A stretch of DNA of 64,000 bases from Heterobilharzia americana (taxonomy: Eukaryota; Platyhelminthes; Trematoda; Strigeidida; Schistosomatidae), in assembly GCA_944470555.2 (NCBI GenBank), contig OX104131.1:15988515-16052514 (forward strand). The letters run 5' to 3'. The position numbers and the translations under genes were made by a program. Each line of letters opens with the position of its first letter. Position 1 is the stretch's first letter. Of the stretch, positions 38,474 to 50,874 are shown one piece after another. Under the pieces are notes generated by a model. It was not told the origin of the DNA, searched no databases, and saw only the letters and a list, made by a program, of their open reading frames with translations.

Positions 38474-39095
38474 GTGAAATATGGTCGTTAGAAGGAGAAG
38501 TCATGGAGCGGCTACAAGTTTTTGATCAGAAGTGTTTTCATAGCATTACTTGCGTTCAGTGGAATCACTGTGTGAACAATGCTGAGGACAGGCGAACGGT
38601 GCTTGGCAAAACAAGCAACTCACTTGATAAGGTCGTGAACCTTCATTGACCGAGATGGTTTGGATGTGTACTGTGGATGCCGAGACACCGTCTCCTTCGA
38701 CTTGCAAGACAAAGAGATGTTGGATTGTGCTTGTAGAGGGTTCAGAGTGGCCAGACCGAGACTTGGCGCCAGTTCATGAAGTCGCTGACTGTTGGTGTGA
38801 TTTTCGTGTGATGAGATGTAGACTATCTGACTGGGGTTCCTGAGACGATAGGAGTTAGTGTTTGCGGACTTTGGTGATATGACTGGAAATCGCTTTCTTA
38901 AAGCTCGAATATCCGCAACAACTTTTGTCTTCAAATAGTTTGTTCTCCCAGAACCTCGTCTACCTTGATCCCCGTCTTCTTGTATCCATATGTTCTTTGT
39001 ATGTTACTGTGAAGTGTGGCGACTTGAACTGATGCACTTGTGTACGAGGTTCCATGTTTATTTTATCTTTTCTTGTCTTTTCGTTTGCTATTTAA
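38474..39095 (+). mobile_element. Second, nearly identical RT-tail fragment plus 3' UTR
   Basis: From 38,474 to about 38,864 this matches 34,064-34,454 without gaps and with only two base differences that I can find. It shares the stop after NLH. Beyond that point the two are still alignable but clearly diverged, up to the 3' UTR motif at 38,990-39,070. It lacks the upstream YADD region. Confidence 0.85.
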
Positions 39096-40000
39096 GCAGT
39101 CAGCCAGTCAGTATAAACCTGCAATGGGGGCATCATCGCGTATTAGTCTAAGTGAATACACTTTGCATCACCACATTAGGGAAGAAGATACTAAGATGAA
39201 AGATCGAGAAATAGGCAGGTAGGTAATCAAAAGCAGTACAGTATAATGAGAAGTTGAGACAAGTTGGTAAAACAATAGCGAAATCTGATTAATATTTCAA
39301 TGCAAGTAAGGCACTGACATTGATTGTGAGCTATGTAATCTAGAGTCTCCAATCACACCGTATGACTCAAACTAACAGTCAACCACTTCATACACACTAA
39401 TGTTATGTTTTTGTTTGGTTACCTACAAACTGACTAGGTTGTATGCCTAGACTAGGTATGCGTAACACATTTCATCGCTACCTCAGTTGTTCAAAGTTGA
39501 GATGATTTAAGTTTGATCACGTTTTCACAGACCAAAACAAAAATAACGCAGAAAGAATTTAAACGAAGTATGTGTTTAAGGTCACTTTTAAAAGAATGGT
39601 CAATTGTACACATTGAAACGAATTATTCATTTGTTTCAGTTCATTTTATAATGTTAGTGTTTTGTATAAGGTGATTCATAATTGACACTCTTGACGTATA
39701 CACTTTTATTATTCAATATTTGTCTAATCTACCGAAAATAATCATTTTTAAACCGTGTATTAATGAAATGGATTATAAGAAGGGAAACAATCACTTCACT
39801 GTTGTCGGTCTTTGTGTGGTAAATATCTCATACAGTCGTGTAACAACATTGAGTAACACAAAAAGTAGTTTTTTCAAAAAAGAATTTGATTTAGCCATCT
39901 AAGTAAATTACACTGTCATACCTTTGTTCATCTACTTATTTCTTATTTTCGCTGTGACTATCTAAGATAGCAGTGGTTTGTCAGATGTGTATTATTGATC
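39096..40000. other. AT-rich intronic sequence, nothing recognised
   Basis: No exon or retroelement motif was identified. The 60-codon ORF at 39,720-39,902 has no supporting signal. Confidence 0.3.
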
Positions 40001-40019
40001 CTGGCTGATGACCGAAAGT

Positions 40020-40225
40020 CAAATGAAAAATTAGCCTGCTCCAGGATTCATGCCCGTGGCAATCAGACAAAACCATTGGTGACTGTAGTGAAATTAAGAC
40101 CTGGCTACCCACCTGGGGTTTCACAGCTTACTCGGAAAAGCATCGGACCAGTTACCTAGACGCTGCTGTTTCGAATCCTACCACTACTGAGACTTTCATC
40201 CTAACTTCAATAATCATCCAGTATT
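40020..40225 (+). repeat. tRNA-derived SINE-like repeat
   Basis: TCACAGCTTACTCGGAAAAGC (A-box region, about 40,120-40,140) and GTTTCGAATCCTACC (B-box region, about 40,169-40,183) are in tRNA order. A second SINE-like piece (GCCTGCTCCAGGATTC) precedes it. Confidence 0.45.
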
Positions 40226-40599
40226 TCTTTTTTGTCAAGATAATGCTTATAGGATGTGTGAGGTAAACATTGGGTGAATATCAATTAAGCGAATTTTATT
40301 TCAGACAGCTGAACCGATAAACATGAATCACGTATCACTTTAACAATGAATTGATTTTAAGTAGTCATTGTCTATAAAAAGGTATTTATTAGTTGAGTGA
40401 GCATATTGTGTAGTGTTAAACTTACATCTTACACTAAAGTGTGTTTCCCACTTTCAATTCTGGTGGCATTTGTTTATCTATCATAAGGCAGCTTACTGCA
40501 CTGGTGCATACATCACGGAAGCCACATTAAGAAAATAAAAGTAGATCTAAGAGCCCATAAATTTATTTAATCAATATCAATATTTCCTTAATAGTATCG

Positions 40600-40745
40600 T
40601 AAAAGTGGGTATACACAAACAGATAGACAGACAGACAGACGGAGAGAGGGACAGAAAAACCAACACAGAACCTGACACTGAAGTGTGTCGGTTCAACTTA
40701 CCACACTGCACAACAGCAAGCACATATAGAGAAACTTATTCTGAA
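40600..40745 (-). mobile_element. Non-LTR element 3' tail
   Basis: A (GACA)n run at 40,621-40,640 is followed by a decayed copy of the shared 3' UTR motif in reverse orientation (CTGAAGTGTGTCGGTTCAACTT). Only the 3' end is present. Confidence 0.4.
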
Positions 40746-40839
40746 GTAGAAGTAAATGTATATGTCGGGGAGAGGGGAATTCAACGAACGCTAGCAAAAA
40801 ACATTCAAACATTGAAATGATAGAAAAGATTTTGTAGCT

Positions 40840-42600
40840 CAGGTTGAGGATGATGGTGGCTTGGTGTTCTCTGAGCTTTGATTTTTTGTCTTGAACGTTT
40901 CAGCACTAAGCTTAGTGACATCTTCATCACTAACTTCACAAAGTAGTGAAGCATAATCGAATATCACACGAATGTTTAGATAGTGTTTTTATTGACCCCG
41001 GATGTTGTCAAACGTGTAAGTTGGGGAAGAAATCTTTTGTTACACCCTCATCTTCTTGACTTTAAATTTCCTTCAGTCACGTCTTTAGTTATTCTTTCTG
41101 GGAGTGAAATTGTGCTGTTTGTTGTTGTCACACTGTGCATCATTATTGATCTGTCCGGTCAATTTGTCATTGGTTGGTGGATGACCGTTTTTTTCCTAAA
41201 TAGATTGTATACTGCGCCTATATTCAGTCTGTTCACTGATATTTCATTTGAAACCCATGATTTTAGAAATTCTCTTGCAGCTTTAGAACCTGCTCTTTTG
41301 AGGATTTTCACATTCTCCCAGTTGAATTTATGATCGTGTTTGTCTGCATGCATTGAAACCAAGGAGGCCTCCTTATGTCGCCTTACTGCTAGTTGCTGTT
41401 AATGAGTTCTTTGAATTATCCGACGGCTAGACTGGCCAACACAACTTTTGCAAATGATTTTGTAGATTACATTTATCCTGCCTTTTCTTGGAAATGAATC
41501 TCTTGGTTTGCACAACATACTTTTTAGTGATTTCGTTGGTATGTGTGCTACTCCGATTCCGAAAGGATGGAACAATCGGTTGAGGGTTTTTGAGATATCT
41601 TTGATGTATAGTAGTGTAACGTGCCTATTGATTTGAGGCAATTGCCCTGTCTTCTATCCTGCAGATAAACACTTTTTGATAAAGTTGGGTAGATAGTTTT
41701 TAGCTATGAACACGTTGTACAGACATTTTTCTTCGGCTTTCTGTAGTACTTCAGTGCTGCAATGTGTTTTGTCTCCTGAGACTAATGTTTGTATATAACA
41801 TTTCCTACGGACTTTAGGATGATTGCTGTTTCAGTTCAATATTTGATCTGTATTTGTGGCTTTCCTGCACACTTAAGTTCATAAAATCCTGTCGTTTGTT
41901 CCGCTAATGAGGACATCAAAGAATGAAGTTTTCTCATTAAGATTCCTCTTCCTTTGTGAAGTGAATTCCTTCAGATGTTTGGTTGGTTGGTTTGAAAGCG
42001 TTTTTTATTTCATCTTTCTTGAGAATTACGAATGCGTCACCGACCTACCGAATCCAAATTTTTAGCTTGATTGGAGGGACGACTATTGATTCCAGTCGCC
42101 ATATCACAGCTTCAGTAATTAAGCCTGAGGTTGGCGATCCCATAGGTGTTTCTTCTGTTTGTTTGTAAATCTTCTCATTAAACTACGAATAAGTCATGAG
42201 ACACAGCCCGATCAATTCCACTACGTTTGGAACCGTGATCTTCGTTTAGACAGAAAGAGTTTTGTTGTTCTCCAAAAGAATATCTATCATCTCCTTGATG
42301 AAATTTGAGTCGATTGAATTGAAGAGTGAAGTTACATCAAAAGATATCGTCCTTTCATCACTGCTTATCGTTAAATCTTTTATTTTGTCTACAAATTCGC
42401 TTGCTGATCTGACTGAGTATTTACTTCCACTCACGAGATATTTTAGTTTTCTGTATAATTCCTTTGTTAAGTTGAATAAACATGTTTCAGCCAATGAAAC
42501 TATTGGTTGTAGTGGAATACCTATCTCATCTATCTTAGGTCGACCATAGAGCCTCTGTAGGACTGATTCGTTTGTCTTCATTCACCATTGTTCTCCTTTT
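40840..42600 (-). mobile_element. Penelope-like element (RT + GIY-YIG), inactive
   Basis: On the minus strand: LQRLYGRPKIDEIGIPLQPIV and a SFDVTSLFNSI block (ORF 42,581-42,246), PMGSPTSGLI (about 42,140), the catalytic YVDDTF site decayed to stop-VGDAF (about 42,030-42,048), then a GIY-YIG endonuclease remnant, VIYKIICKSCVGQSSRRI (41,455-41,405) and HDHKFNWENVKILKRAGSKA (41,362-41,270). The 3' end reads EDVTKLSAETFKTKNQSSENT-like near 40,920-40,860. The GIY-YIG core appears to lack a few residues between the Cys pair and GQ. Confidence 0.85.
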
Positions 42601-43034
42601 GTGATTTGATCAGCTTTTGTTAAACCTCTCGGTTTCCTTTAGATCTGGCTATCCAACTGTTTAGTTTGAGTTTGGTCTAGTGGTTGGTATACACGTTTGC
42701 CGTTCGGCGACTCCTGTACCTTGTTGACGTAGTCCGTTCTGTACTACCGTGAGGTGAAACTAGTCAATCGGAGTAAGTCAGATTATCGGAACTTTAGAAC
42801 CTACCCAAATGTCAAACGATATATCCCATCACCATAAACTGTCTAGAAGAACTTGGCTATTATAATGCATACACTGATACATAAGCATACAATGTAATGG
42901 GACAAAGCAACTGCACTTAACTCGAATATAGTTGTTTGGAGCGTCAGACTGCTTACTGAATTTCTGTTCATCGAAACTAACACTTAACATATGCAATAGG
43001 AGTGATGCAATACCTGTATCAGAGATATGAGAAA

Positions 43035-46000
43035 TGTCACTATTATTATTATTACTGTTACTATTATTATTAGTCCCTTGGGTTCCTAATGGGACATAGG
43101 GCTTCAGTAGCACGTCTCCAGTGAACTCTGTTCTCTGAAATCTTTTCAACCTGGCTCCACGACAGCCCAGAAGCTCTCATTTCCTCCTCGCACGATCTCC
43201 TCCATGTCACTCTCGGATGTCCAACTCGTCGCTTCTCATGGGGATTCCACTCGAGGGCCTGACGCGTGATGTCCCCAGTCGGCCTTCTCAGTGTATGCCC
43301 AATCCATCTCCATTTCCTTCTGCATATTTCTTGAGCGATAGGTTGTTGGTTGGTTCGTTCCCAGAGCTCCTTGTTGTTTATTCTTGTTATTCTGGCCATT
43401 TGATCTTCAGTAGCGAGCGTACGCAGTTGTTGATGAATATCTGTAGTTTGTTGGAAATCCCTTTCGTAACGTGCCAAGTCTCTGAACCACACAGAAGCAC
43501 TGACTTGGCGTTGGTGTTGAAATTCCGGATGTTGTTCACGCTTTACGCTGAGTGCAGAAGATCTCCACACTAGTCTCAGGCTGATGAACGCCTGTCTTGC
43601 TTTTCCGATTCTGACTCTGACGTCCTCGTCCGTCCCGCCTGTAGTTGAAACAGTGCTTCCTAGATAAGTGAAGGAGGTTACTTCCTTCGAGTTTCTCCCG
43701 TTGATGGTGATTGGAGTTTGTTGTTGTTGTCGCGGTATCTTCATCACCTCTATCTTCTCTATATTCACTTGAAGTCCCGTCTTCGCTGCCTCTTCTGTCA
43801 ACTTGTTAGTTTTCGCCTGTAGATCTTCAAGTTTGTGTGACATCAGGCACAAGTCATCGGCGAAATCCAAGTCTTCTAGGTTCTTTTCCGCAGTTTAGCC
43901 AGCGTATCCCCCTCTTCTCACAGCTCCCCACTGTTTGCTGCATGATCCAGTCCACCACAATAAGGAATATCATGGGGGATAGTAGGCGGCAGCCTTGTTT
44001 CACTCCTGTCTTCACTTCAAAGGCATCACTGAGCTTCCCATTGTGAATTACTTGGCATGTGGCGTCTTCATACAGTTGTTGAATGAGGCGGATAAAGGTT
44101 TGTGGTATTCCGTAGTATTGAAGCAGTTTCCAAATTACTTCTCGGTCGATGCTGTCAAAGGCCTTCTCAAAGTCAATAAAGTTGAGGTAGAGAGTTGACT
44201 GCTATTCTATACTCTGTTCTATGATGATGCAAAGCGTAGTGTTGCAATTTGGTCGGTACATGATTTGTACTTCCTGAAGCCTGCCTGTTCCGGTCGTAGT
44301 TTTGAATGCAGCGCATTGTTTAGTCTTTCCAGGATGATGCGGCTTAATATTTTACTTGGGGTGGACAGGAGAGTGATTCCGCGCCAGTTCTTGCAAGCAC
44401 TGAGGTCTCCTTTCTTCGGCAGTTTGACAAGGTAACCCTTCTTCCAATCGTCCGGTACCTTCTCTTCCTTCCACACCTTCTGCAATAGTGGTGTGAGCAT
44501 TCCGCTGTTGTCTCTGCGTCTGTTCTCAGTGCTTCTGGCGGGACCCCGTCTGGTCCTGCTGCTTTCCTGCATTTCAGTAGCTTTATGGCGTTCAGGACTT
44601 CCATTTTTGTTGGAGGATTTATGTGCACTTGTAGTTCAGCGGTTGGGCTGCAGGTGGTATTTCTGGACGAAGTGCAGGTGGTGGTGGTGGTGGTCGATTC
44701 AAGAGCTTCTTGAAGTAATCGGCCCATTGTTTCCTTTGTTTCTCTTCTTTCCTAATTAAATTTCCTTCTTCATCTTTTATTGGTTTCGTCTGCGTTGATC
44801 TCTCCCATCCCAGATGGCAACCTGGTTATTTGATACAATGTTGTAAGGTCTCTGTCTCTCCTACCAGCAGCCTGTTCTACTTCACTTGCCAGTGTTTCGT
44901 AGAAGTGTCTTTTGTCTTTCCGTGCATTCTTCTTCACTTCTTTGTCCAGTGTTTTATACATTGTGCTCAGTTCCTCTTGTCGTTGAGCACCCTTGCACTG
45001 GTTTATCTTCTGCTTCACCATCCTCCTCTCCCTCCTCTATCAGCTTCCATGTATCCGTCGAGATCCATTCCTTGTCTTCTTTCTTCTTCCTTCCTAATAC
45101 TGTTGTGCAGGTTTCTTTCCACATAGCTTTCAAAGACTCCCAGTGTTCATTCAAACGGGTTTCTTCAGGGATGTTGCTCGATATCTCCCATTTTGTCTTG
45201 ATGGCTGACTGAAGTGAAGATTTCCTTTGTAGTTTCATTCTTCAGTTTCCGAGTGTTGTGCTTGAACTGCGGTCTATCACCAGCTTTCTTGAAGGCTTTC
45301 AACTTGATTTGGGAGGTTCCTTGCACTAGACAGTGAGTGGTCTGAACCTACATCTGCTCCTCTTCTTGACCTTGTATCAAGTAGACTGCGTCTCCATTTT
45401 CTTCACAGAGATAAAGTCGATCTGACTTTTAGTGTTTCCTGGTGTCTGATGAAATCCATGTGGCTTTGTGGATATCCTTGTGCTTGAACACAGTGCCTCA
45501 CTCCAACCACCAAATCGATGAATGCACATAATTCTGCAAACGGTTCTACATTCTCGTTCATCACCTCACCTAGCGCTTCTCGACCCATGGTTAGTTCTCT
45601 TCCTGTGTTTTCCGCTCCCCACGGTTTGACATTCATGTCACCCCACCCATTAGAATTTTGATGTCGCCAACTGCGATGAGGTCTTGTCCAGTGTTGATTG
45701 AAGTTGTCTGAAGAATTCCTCCTTTTTCTCTTGCTGCGCATTATTTGTAGGTGCATAGCATTGTATGATTGTGACCTTCCTTCCTTTTGAGTTGAATCTT
45801 GCTGTCATGATCCTGGAGGAGATTGGTTCCCACTGCATGAGAGAGAGAGAGCCTTCGATGCTGTTAGGGACATCATGATAGCCACTTGAAAACTCAGTGT
45901 GCTCGTGGTTGTCGTCTGGGTGACAATATCGGAGTAGATTATTGATTCTCCAGTTGACAGTTTGGAGAGTCCACTCCCATTCCATCTGCTTTCGCAAATT

Positions 46001-46345
46001 CCAAACACTTCAATGTGATACCTCTTCATCTCGTTTGCAATCTGGGCTGCCTTGCTGGGTTCAAACATGGTGCAGACATTCCATGTCCCCATGTTTACTT
46101 TCGCTTTCGTCGAGAGAAGACACATCGGCCAATCGGCTTCCCGAAGGCTTTCACCAACTGGCGTCATTTCGCCTCTCCGATTCCAGCGAGGAATAATTTT
46201 GTTATTATTTTTTATATTTTGTTTGTGTTTTGAAGTTTGTTTAGCGGTTAGATTTGTTTTCCGGGGTAGGGTTGCTAGCCGTATGCCCAACCTTCCCTCT
46301 TTACCCGGGCTTAGGACCGGCTAGCAACTAGTGAACTAGTTAACC
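43035..46345 (-). mobile_element. Near full-length RTE-like (SR2/SR3-type) non-LTR retrotransposon, frameshifted
   Basis: Endonuclease: NMGTWNVCTMFEPSK and FGICESRWNGSG (46,100-45,960), GDINIL-type strand decayed near 45,650. RT: AAGPDGVPPEAL (44,560), GYLVKLPKKGDLS, NWRGITLLS, AGFRKYKSCTDQI (44,270), a VDFEKAFDSIDRE block (44,175) and catalytic EDLDFADDLCLM (FADD at 43,853-43,864). C-terminal domain (43,870-43,070): KWRWIGHTLRRPTGDI and GHPRVTWRR. The 3' end has a short (ATT)n tract at 43,039-43,072, typical of RTE tails. At least six frame changes break the ORF. The 5' end is about 46,345. Confidence 0.9.
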
Positions 46346-49300
46346 AGGCGAGGTTACCAATTAACAATATGTCAGTAGAAATAACTAATCAAATTGTGTT
46401 GAATAACTAGTAACATTTTGAAGTTATGATAATATACGTCATTTAAAACATGGCAATGCGTTTAATTTATAGGATTACAGATGAATATATTGATGTTAAG
46501 GCGTCATGTCAGTATCTGTAGAGTGTGTACACGTGTATCATAAGTAGTTGAATTTGACAGGGGTAAAATAACTTTTCTTATGCTGTTATTTATACTTTAA
46601 GAGTGAAAAAGCAGTTACTTCTAATGGCGTCATACAGTTACATCGATAAAATCAACATTATACTGTAGGCAAATGGTAGTTATTTGTCTACTTGGAGTGA
46701 CAGAATTCTGAATAAAACACAGTTAACCAAGACCAAAGTTAACATTTGCATAAATATTCTATTAGAATAAAATAGGTTGAACTAAAGTTCTTCATTCACT
46801 CGCTGGATATCATGAATAGGCGAACTATCTAGAGAATTTCAACCTACTTAATGGGTACACTGAACTTATCCAGTGACTAACTTCCATATAGGTATACAGG
46901 ATGAGTAGGAGTGACCCTTGGTTTCATGATTAGTTTTTCATTTGAAATTCATAGTTGAACGACTTCACTTTTAACCTACAAAGTTGACTGTCAGGTCACT
47001 TTCATCGCTGGCGTATATGATACTGATATAATTTGTGGAGAGAGGGTAACATATTCGTTCGTCTGCCTATCATGGTTCTTTTCATATGAAACTTCATGAA
47101 TATGCAAACGACAATCAGTGAAGTTGTGGCTTATTGATCTAAGCAACTGTTTTTCAACCCAAGGGTTACTAGTTTGAACCTCATTCCACCTACCAATGGT
47201 TTGACAGCCTGATAGTAGTATCAATCATTTGTTCTCATACACTAAGTGTGGTTGGTTGCTTACTGGATGAATATATACACAAGGTTACTGAAAGGATTTC
47301 AGTTTGATCAGAATAATCACTGCTGCCGTCGCCACTGCCACCGTCATCATCAACTCTTTTCCATATTGCATATGATCGTGACTTTTCTAAATCACGATGA
47401 AATCAAAGATTTCTCTGCTGTTCTTTTTGTTGTTGAAAACTCTGATGATCTCTTATAAATTCAAGTAAAATCATCATTCAATACTACACATTTTTATAAC
47501 ACTAGCGCATAGTTTGAATATTTTGGCAAAAATAATACTTTCATTGTGCATTGTTTTCTCACTTGATAATAAGAATAAATTTGAACTACCGTTCCTTTCA
47601 TTTGTGAATATTTATCAAAAATGAAATACTTGTAAACAAAAAAGCCTTTTTACTTTATATTTCAACAACTAACCTAACCTTAACACTTAATGATCTAATA
47701 CAATGACTGATGTATCAGTTATATAAGGGTGTAGTTAGTAAATAAGCGATGAGAAGAAACAACGGTTTATACAATGTATACAAAATGCGTACATCTTAGT
47801 AAAACGATTTCAGTGATACTATGCATTACTAAAAACAAAAATTATTCAATATGATTAATTGAGTAGGTCATATTTGAGTTTGATATTGTTACTTTGATTG
47901 ATTTGAATTTCAGCAGGCTGAATAGGAAAAAAAGAGGGCAAAAAGGAGAATGTTGGCATTGCATCCAGTGTACCTTTTAATTGCTTCACGTAGATACAAC
48001 TAACAACGGTTGTCATTGTATCGGCGATACCGAATTCTACTGTTTGGTATGATGTAGTATGGAAATCAGCTGATCCGTTTACTCTTTATTCAAGTGATAT
48101 CATGTTTAGTATTGATCACATAGGAGATTCTTTGAACACGCTGCTAATTCATATGAAGTAGTAGACTGATCTAAGTAGCCTTTTAGCCGAAAATCTTCAT
48201 TAGTAATAGGTTTGTACCGGGAAAAAGCAGATTTTAAACCATCATCTTTCATTAAATCATCAGAAAGTTTTTTGTGTCCACCTAATACACTGTGGGTAAA
48301 CTGTAATGGATATCCTTGACCGTTTTGTTTTATTTTTAAGCTGAATTATCAAAAATTAGTCTGCATCAACTTCTCTGTCCCCCTGTGCACCGACATTGTC
48401 GTGGCAAGAAAAAATATTTCTAGAGGTATATACAAATATATGAATGTAAAATCTAACATACTTGTGCATTGATTCACCTTGTCCTATTTCACACCAGTAG
48501 GCAAACAACAAATGGATGGGAAAAAGTGATATTAAAGTAGGAGAAAAATTACGAGATGTGAATGAATACAGAGGTGATGGTGACTACTAGTCAGATCTCA
48601 CTGACAACTATCGAGGAGTAAAGCGCCTTTCATGTGTCCCGTTTCTAGCTTTAGATGTTTCTTTCATCCTGTTTAGGTTTAAACAGGGTTTGCAAAACAT
48701 ATAAGCAATAGGATAAAAAAGTTACTACTAATCTTAAAAATTCTGAGGCGAGAAAGCAGACGCATGAATGGCACCTAAGCGCTTAGTAACTATCCATTTA
48801 ATTCAGTAGGAAGTTTAAGAGAAATACGGCTGTCAGCGATAGCATAGATGAAAGTGGTGATAATTACTGTCTGCTAGAATGTGATCAAGTTTTACGCTTT
48901 TGTTACTTAGCTTTAGGATATTAGTAGACTGCCTAAAGTCAAACGAAACGCCTTCAGCCACCTTTTGCAGATTCTTGCAGTCACTAATGCGCCACAGCTA
49001 TTGTGTGAGGGTCAGTGATACTACCTGATTCCCCAAACCTCATCAGATGGAGTGGGGTCTGAACTTGTGACCCAATGGTTGATAGTCGTCTCCCTTAAAC
49101 CCCTGAACCACCCCCCATAGAGAACTGAGAAATGGTACGCCTCCACTGATTGGCCCCAAACAAAAACGTCCACTCTTATTACTTGCTTTTTATTTCTAAT
49201 GTGTCACCGTGGTTTCTTTACCATTACACAACCTGTTGGTTTGAACTGTAGTTTCTGTCAGTCAGTCAGAAGTGAACCATTTTTTGCAAGTTGGATTGAT

Positions 49301-49440
49301 AAATCTTGCACTTCTGTTCCAAGAAGTATTGCTCACCTTTTTGGTATAATTCCAACAGACAGCACTATTTACAATAAGTTAACTCATTGTGTTAAAACTC
49401 TACTGTACATATATTTGTTTTTAATCCAACCTGCCTTCAG
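46346..49440. other. Intronic AT-rich sequence with two SINE remnants
   Basis: No exon recognised. SINE-like segments lie at 47,125-47,290 (+, B box near GGGTTACTAGTTTGAACCTC) and 48,990-49,110 (-, reverse complement containing GGGTCACAAGTTCAGACCCC). A CAC/CCGTC-rich patch occurs near 47,325-47,350. Confidence 0.45.
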
Positions 49441-49826
49441 GTTCGACAGAGGATGTTCGCCAAATCGCCGTTGATTGGTTATCAATGATCTACATGCTGA
49501 CGTATATTCCATTAATATTTCCATCTACATGGATACTTGAAGGATGGGGTCTACGAGTAACTCTACTGGTTGCAACAGCATTGAATGCAGTTGGTGCATG
49601 GACAAAGTGTGTTGCTGGCGCTGTCACTTATGAACCAAACTTAGGATTGACTAATGAAGTTATTCCCATAACTCATAAATTTGGTTTCCCAATACTTATG
49701 ATTGGACAGACTATCTGTGGAATCGCTCAATCAGGCATACTAGGTATACCCGCACATTTAGCTGCAATATGGTTCGGCGAGAATGAAGTTTCGACAGCTA
49801 CTGCTCTTGGTGTATTCGGTAATCAA
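49441..49826 (+). CDS. FLVCR: FLVCR-family MFS transporter, second coding exon
   Basis: This encodes residues 55-183, TM2 to TM5 start. DWLSMIYMLTYIPLIFP (66-82) is TM2, followed by STWILEGWGLR, the family's MFS motif-A loop. Then TM3 with ATALNAVGAWTKC, a loop region, TM4 with FPILMIGQTICGIAQ and IPAHLAAIWFGENE, and GVFGNQ at the end. All are in the order and spacing of animal FLVCR1/2. The acceptor is CTGCCTTCAG; the best donor is CAA/GTAGGT after 49,826 in phase 0, or alternatively GTAG/GTCTAT after 49,830. Reading continues open for 144 bases but loses family likeness. Full-length relatives have about 520-560 residues, so roughly two thirds of the protein is missing here. Confidence 0.9.
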
Positions 49827-50874
49827 GTAGGTCTATGTATTCAAATTTTCTTTTCGTCGTTTGTCATCCTGACCGACCGATTACTACTACCCTCATGTCC
49901 CCTTCAGAGTTTAGGTTACTATTTCACACCCACCGACATATCTTACCTATCTAGACAGCTTGGTCGTTAAGGCTTATTTGTCAGCTGAAATTAAGATCTC
50001 AAGTTCATGTCTTGTTAACGTAGGTTAATAGAGATATCATGCATTTCTTCAGGAATACCAATTTATATTATTCAGCGGTAAATTGCGTCCTGCATTTTAG
50101 CTTATTACAGTTACTGTTCAGCTGTTTGGGATACTGAAGCAGTTCATTTAAGTCACCCCTATCGAATTACCCGGTCAGTTGCCCGTTTAAGGTACAAACA
50201 TACACCAAAAGAATAACTGATTAGAGCATATTGAATGAGACAAGCCAACACCTATCTCAGCACTAAATATTGTCCAGATTCGAAGTGAAATGAAAGAAAC
50301 CAATACGTTGAGGTTATAGAAAAATACCAACTGTCCTTAAGGTTATCTTTTGCAGGCGTTGATTATGTGCAAAACTTTGGTCTTTCTTTCTTCGATCCCA
50401 AACTCTTTCCCTCTTGTTTATCACCAATGACTCCTTTTCATTTTAATTCACTATGTCTTGTCAGTTTCCGGTTTACTGATGAAACCAATCAAAAGACAAG
50501 TAATATGTTCAGAATACCGTGGAAACCTGACTGATATATAGGACTGTTAAAACATCGCCTGGTGATAAACTTCCTGGTGTGTGCTTGGATCACTAAGTGG
50601 ACAACGTTCATGTAAGTTGGAGAGTTATTAGGATGGAAGGTCGAACAATTGGTAAGATTGTCACTCTATGCCACATGCTAGGTTAACTAGTAGTAAAGCC
50701 GATGATGACAAAAAAATATAGCTTCATCTCATGAAGTCACCTACTGCTGGTGTAAGCCGTTGCTTAGCGTTGTGGTTAACTCGTCTCTGGCCCTGAAGGT
50801 TTTATGCATGAAATGTGAAAAACTCTAACTGACTGGTGAATGTCTTCTCTCACATTTTGTTATCCTCTCAATTC
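49827..50874 (+). other. FLVCR: Start of the next FLVCR intron
   Basis: No TM6-type exon was recognised here or elsewhere up to 64,000, so the next exon may lie beyond the window or have been missed. Confidence 0.5.

Larger units (their letters stand above)
24040..49440 (+). other. FLVCR: 25.4 kb phase-1 intron of the FLVCR-family gene
   Basis: It begins GTAAGT at 24,040 and ends CTGCCTTCAG at 49,440. The split codon (G + GT) keeps the frame, and the two exons encode adjacent parts of one family. The intron is packed with transposable elements in both orientations. No other host exon was recognised inside it. Confidence 0.8.

Noticed and set aside
43217..43573. 118-codon + ORF, and other + ORFs at 44.5-46.3 kb
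   Set aside because: Antisense shadows of the minus-strand RTE-like element.
49199..49474. 91-codon + ORF overlapping the FLVCR exon 2 acceptor
   Set aside because: It ends in a different frame from the exon and shows no family motif; it is intron sequence up to 49,440.
49827..49970. Continuation of the exon 2 frame to a stop at 49,968
   Set aside because: Family likeness ends at GNQ, where a donor GTAGGT occurs. The remaining residues do not match TM5-TM6 of FLVCR proteins.
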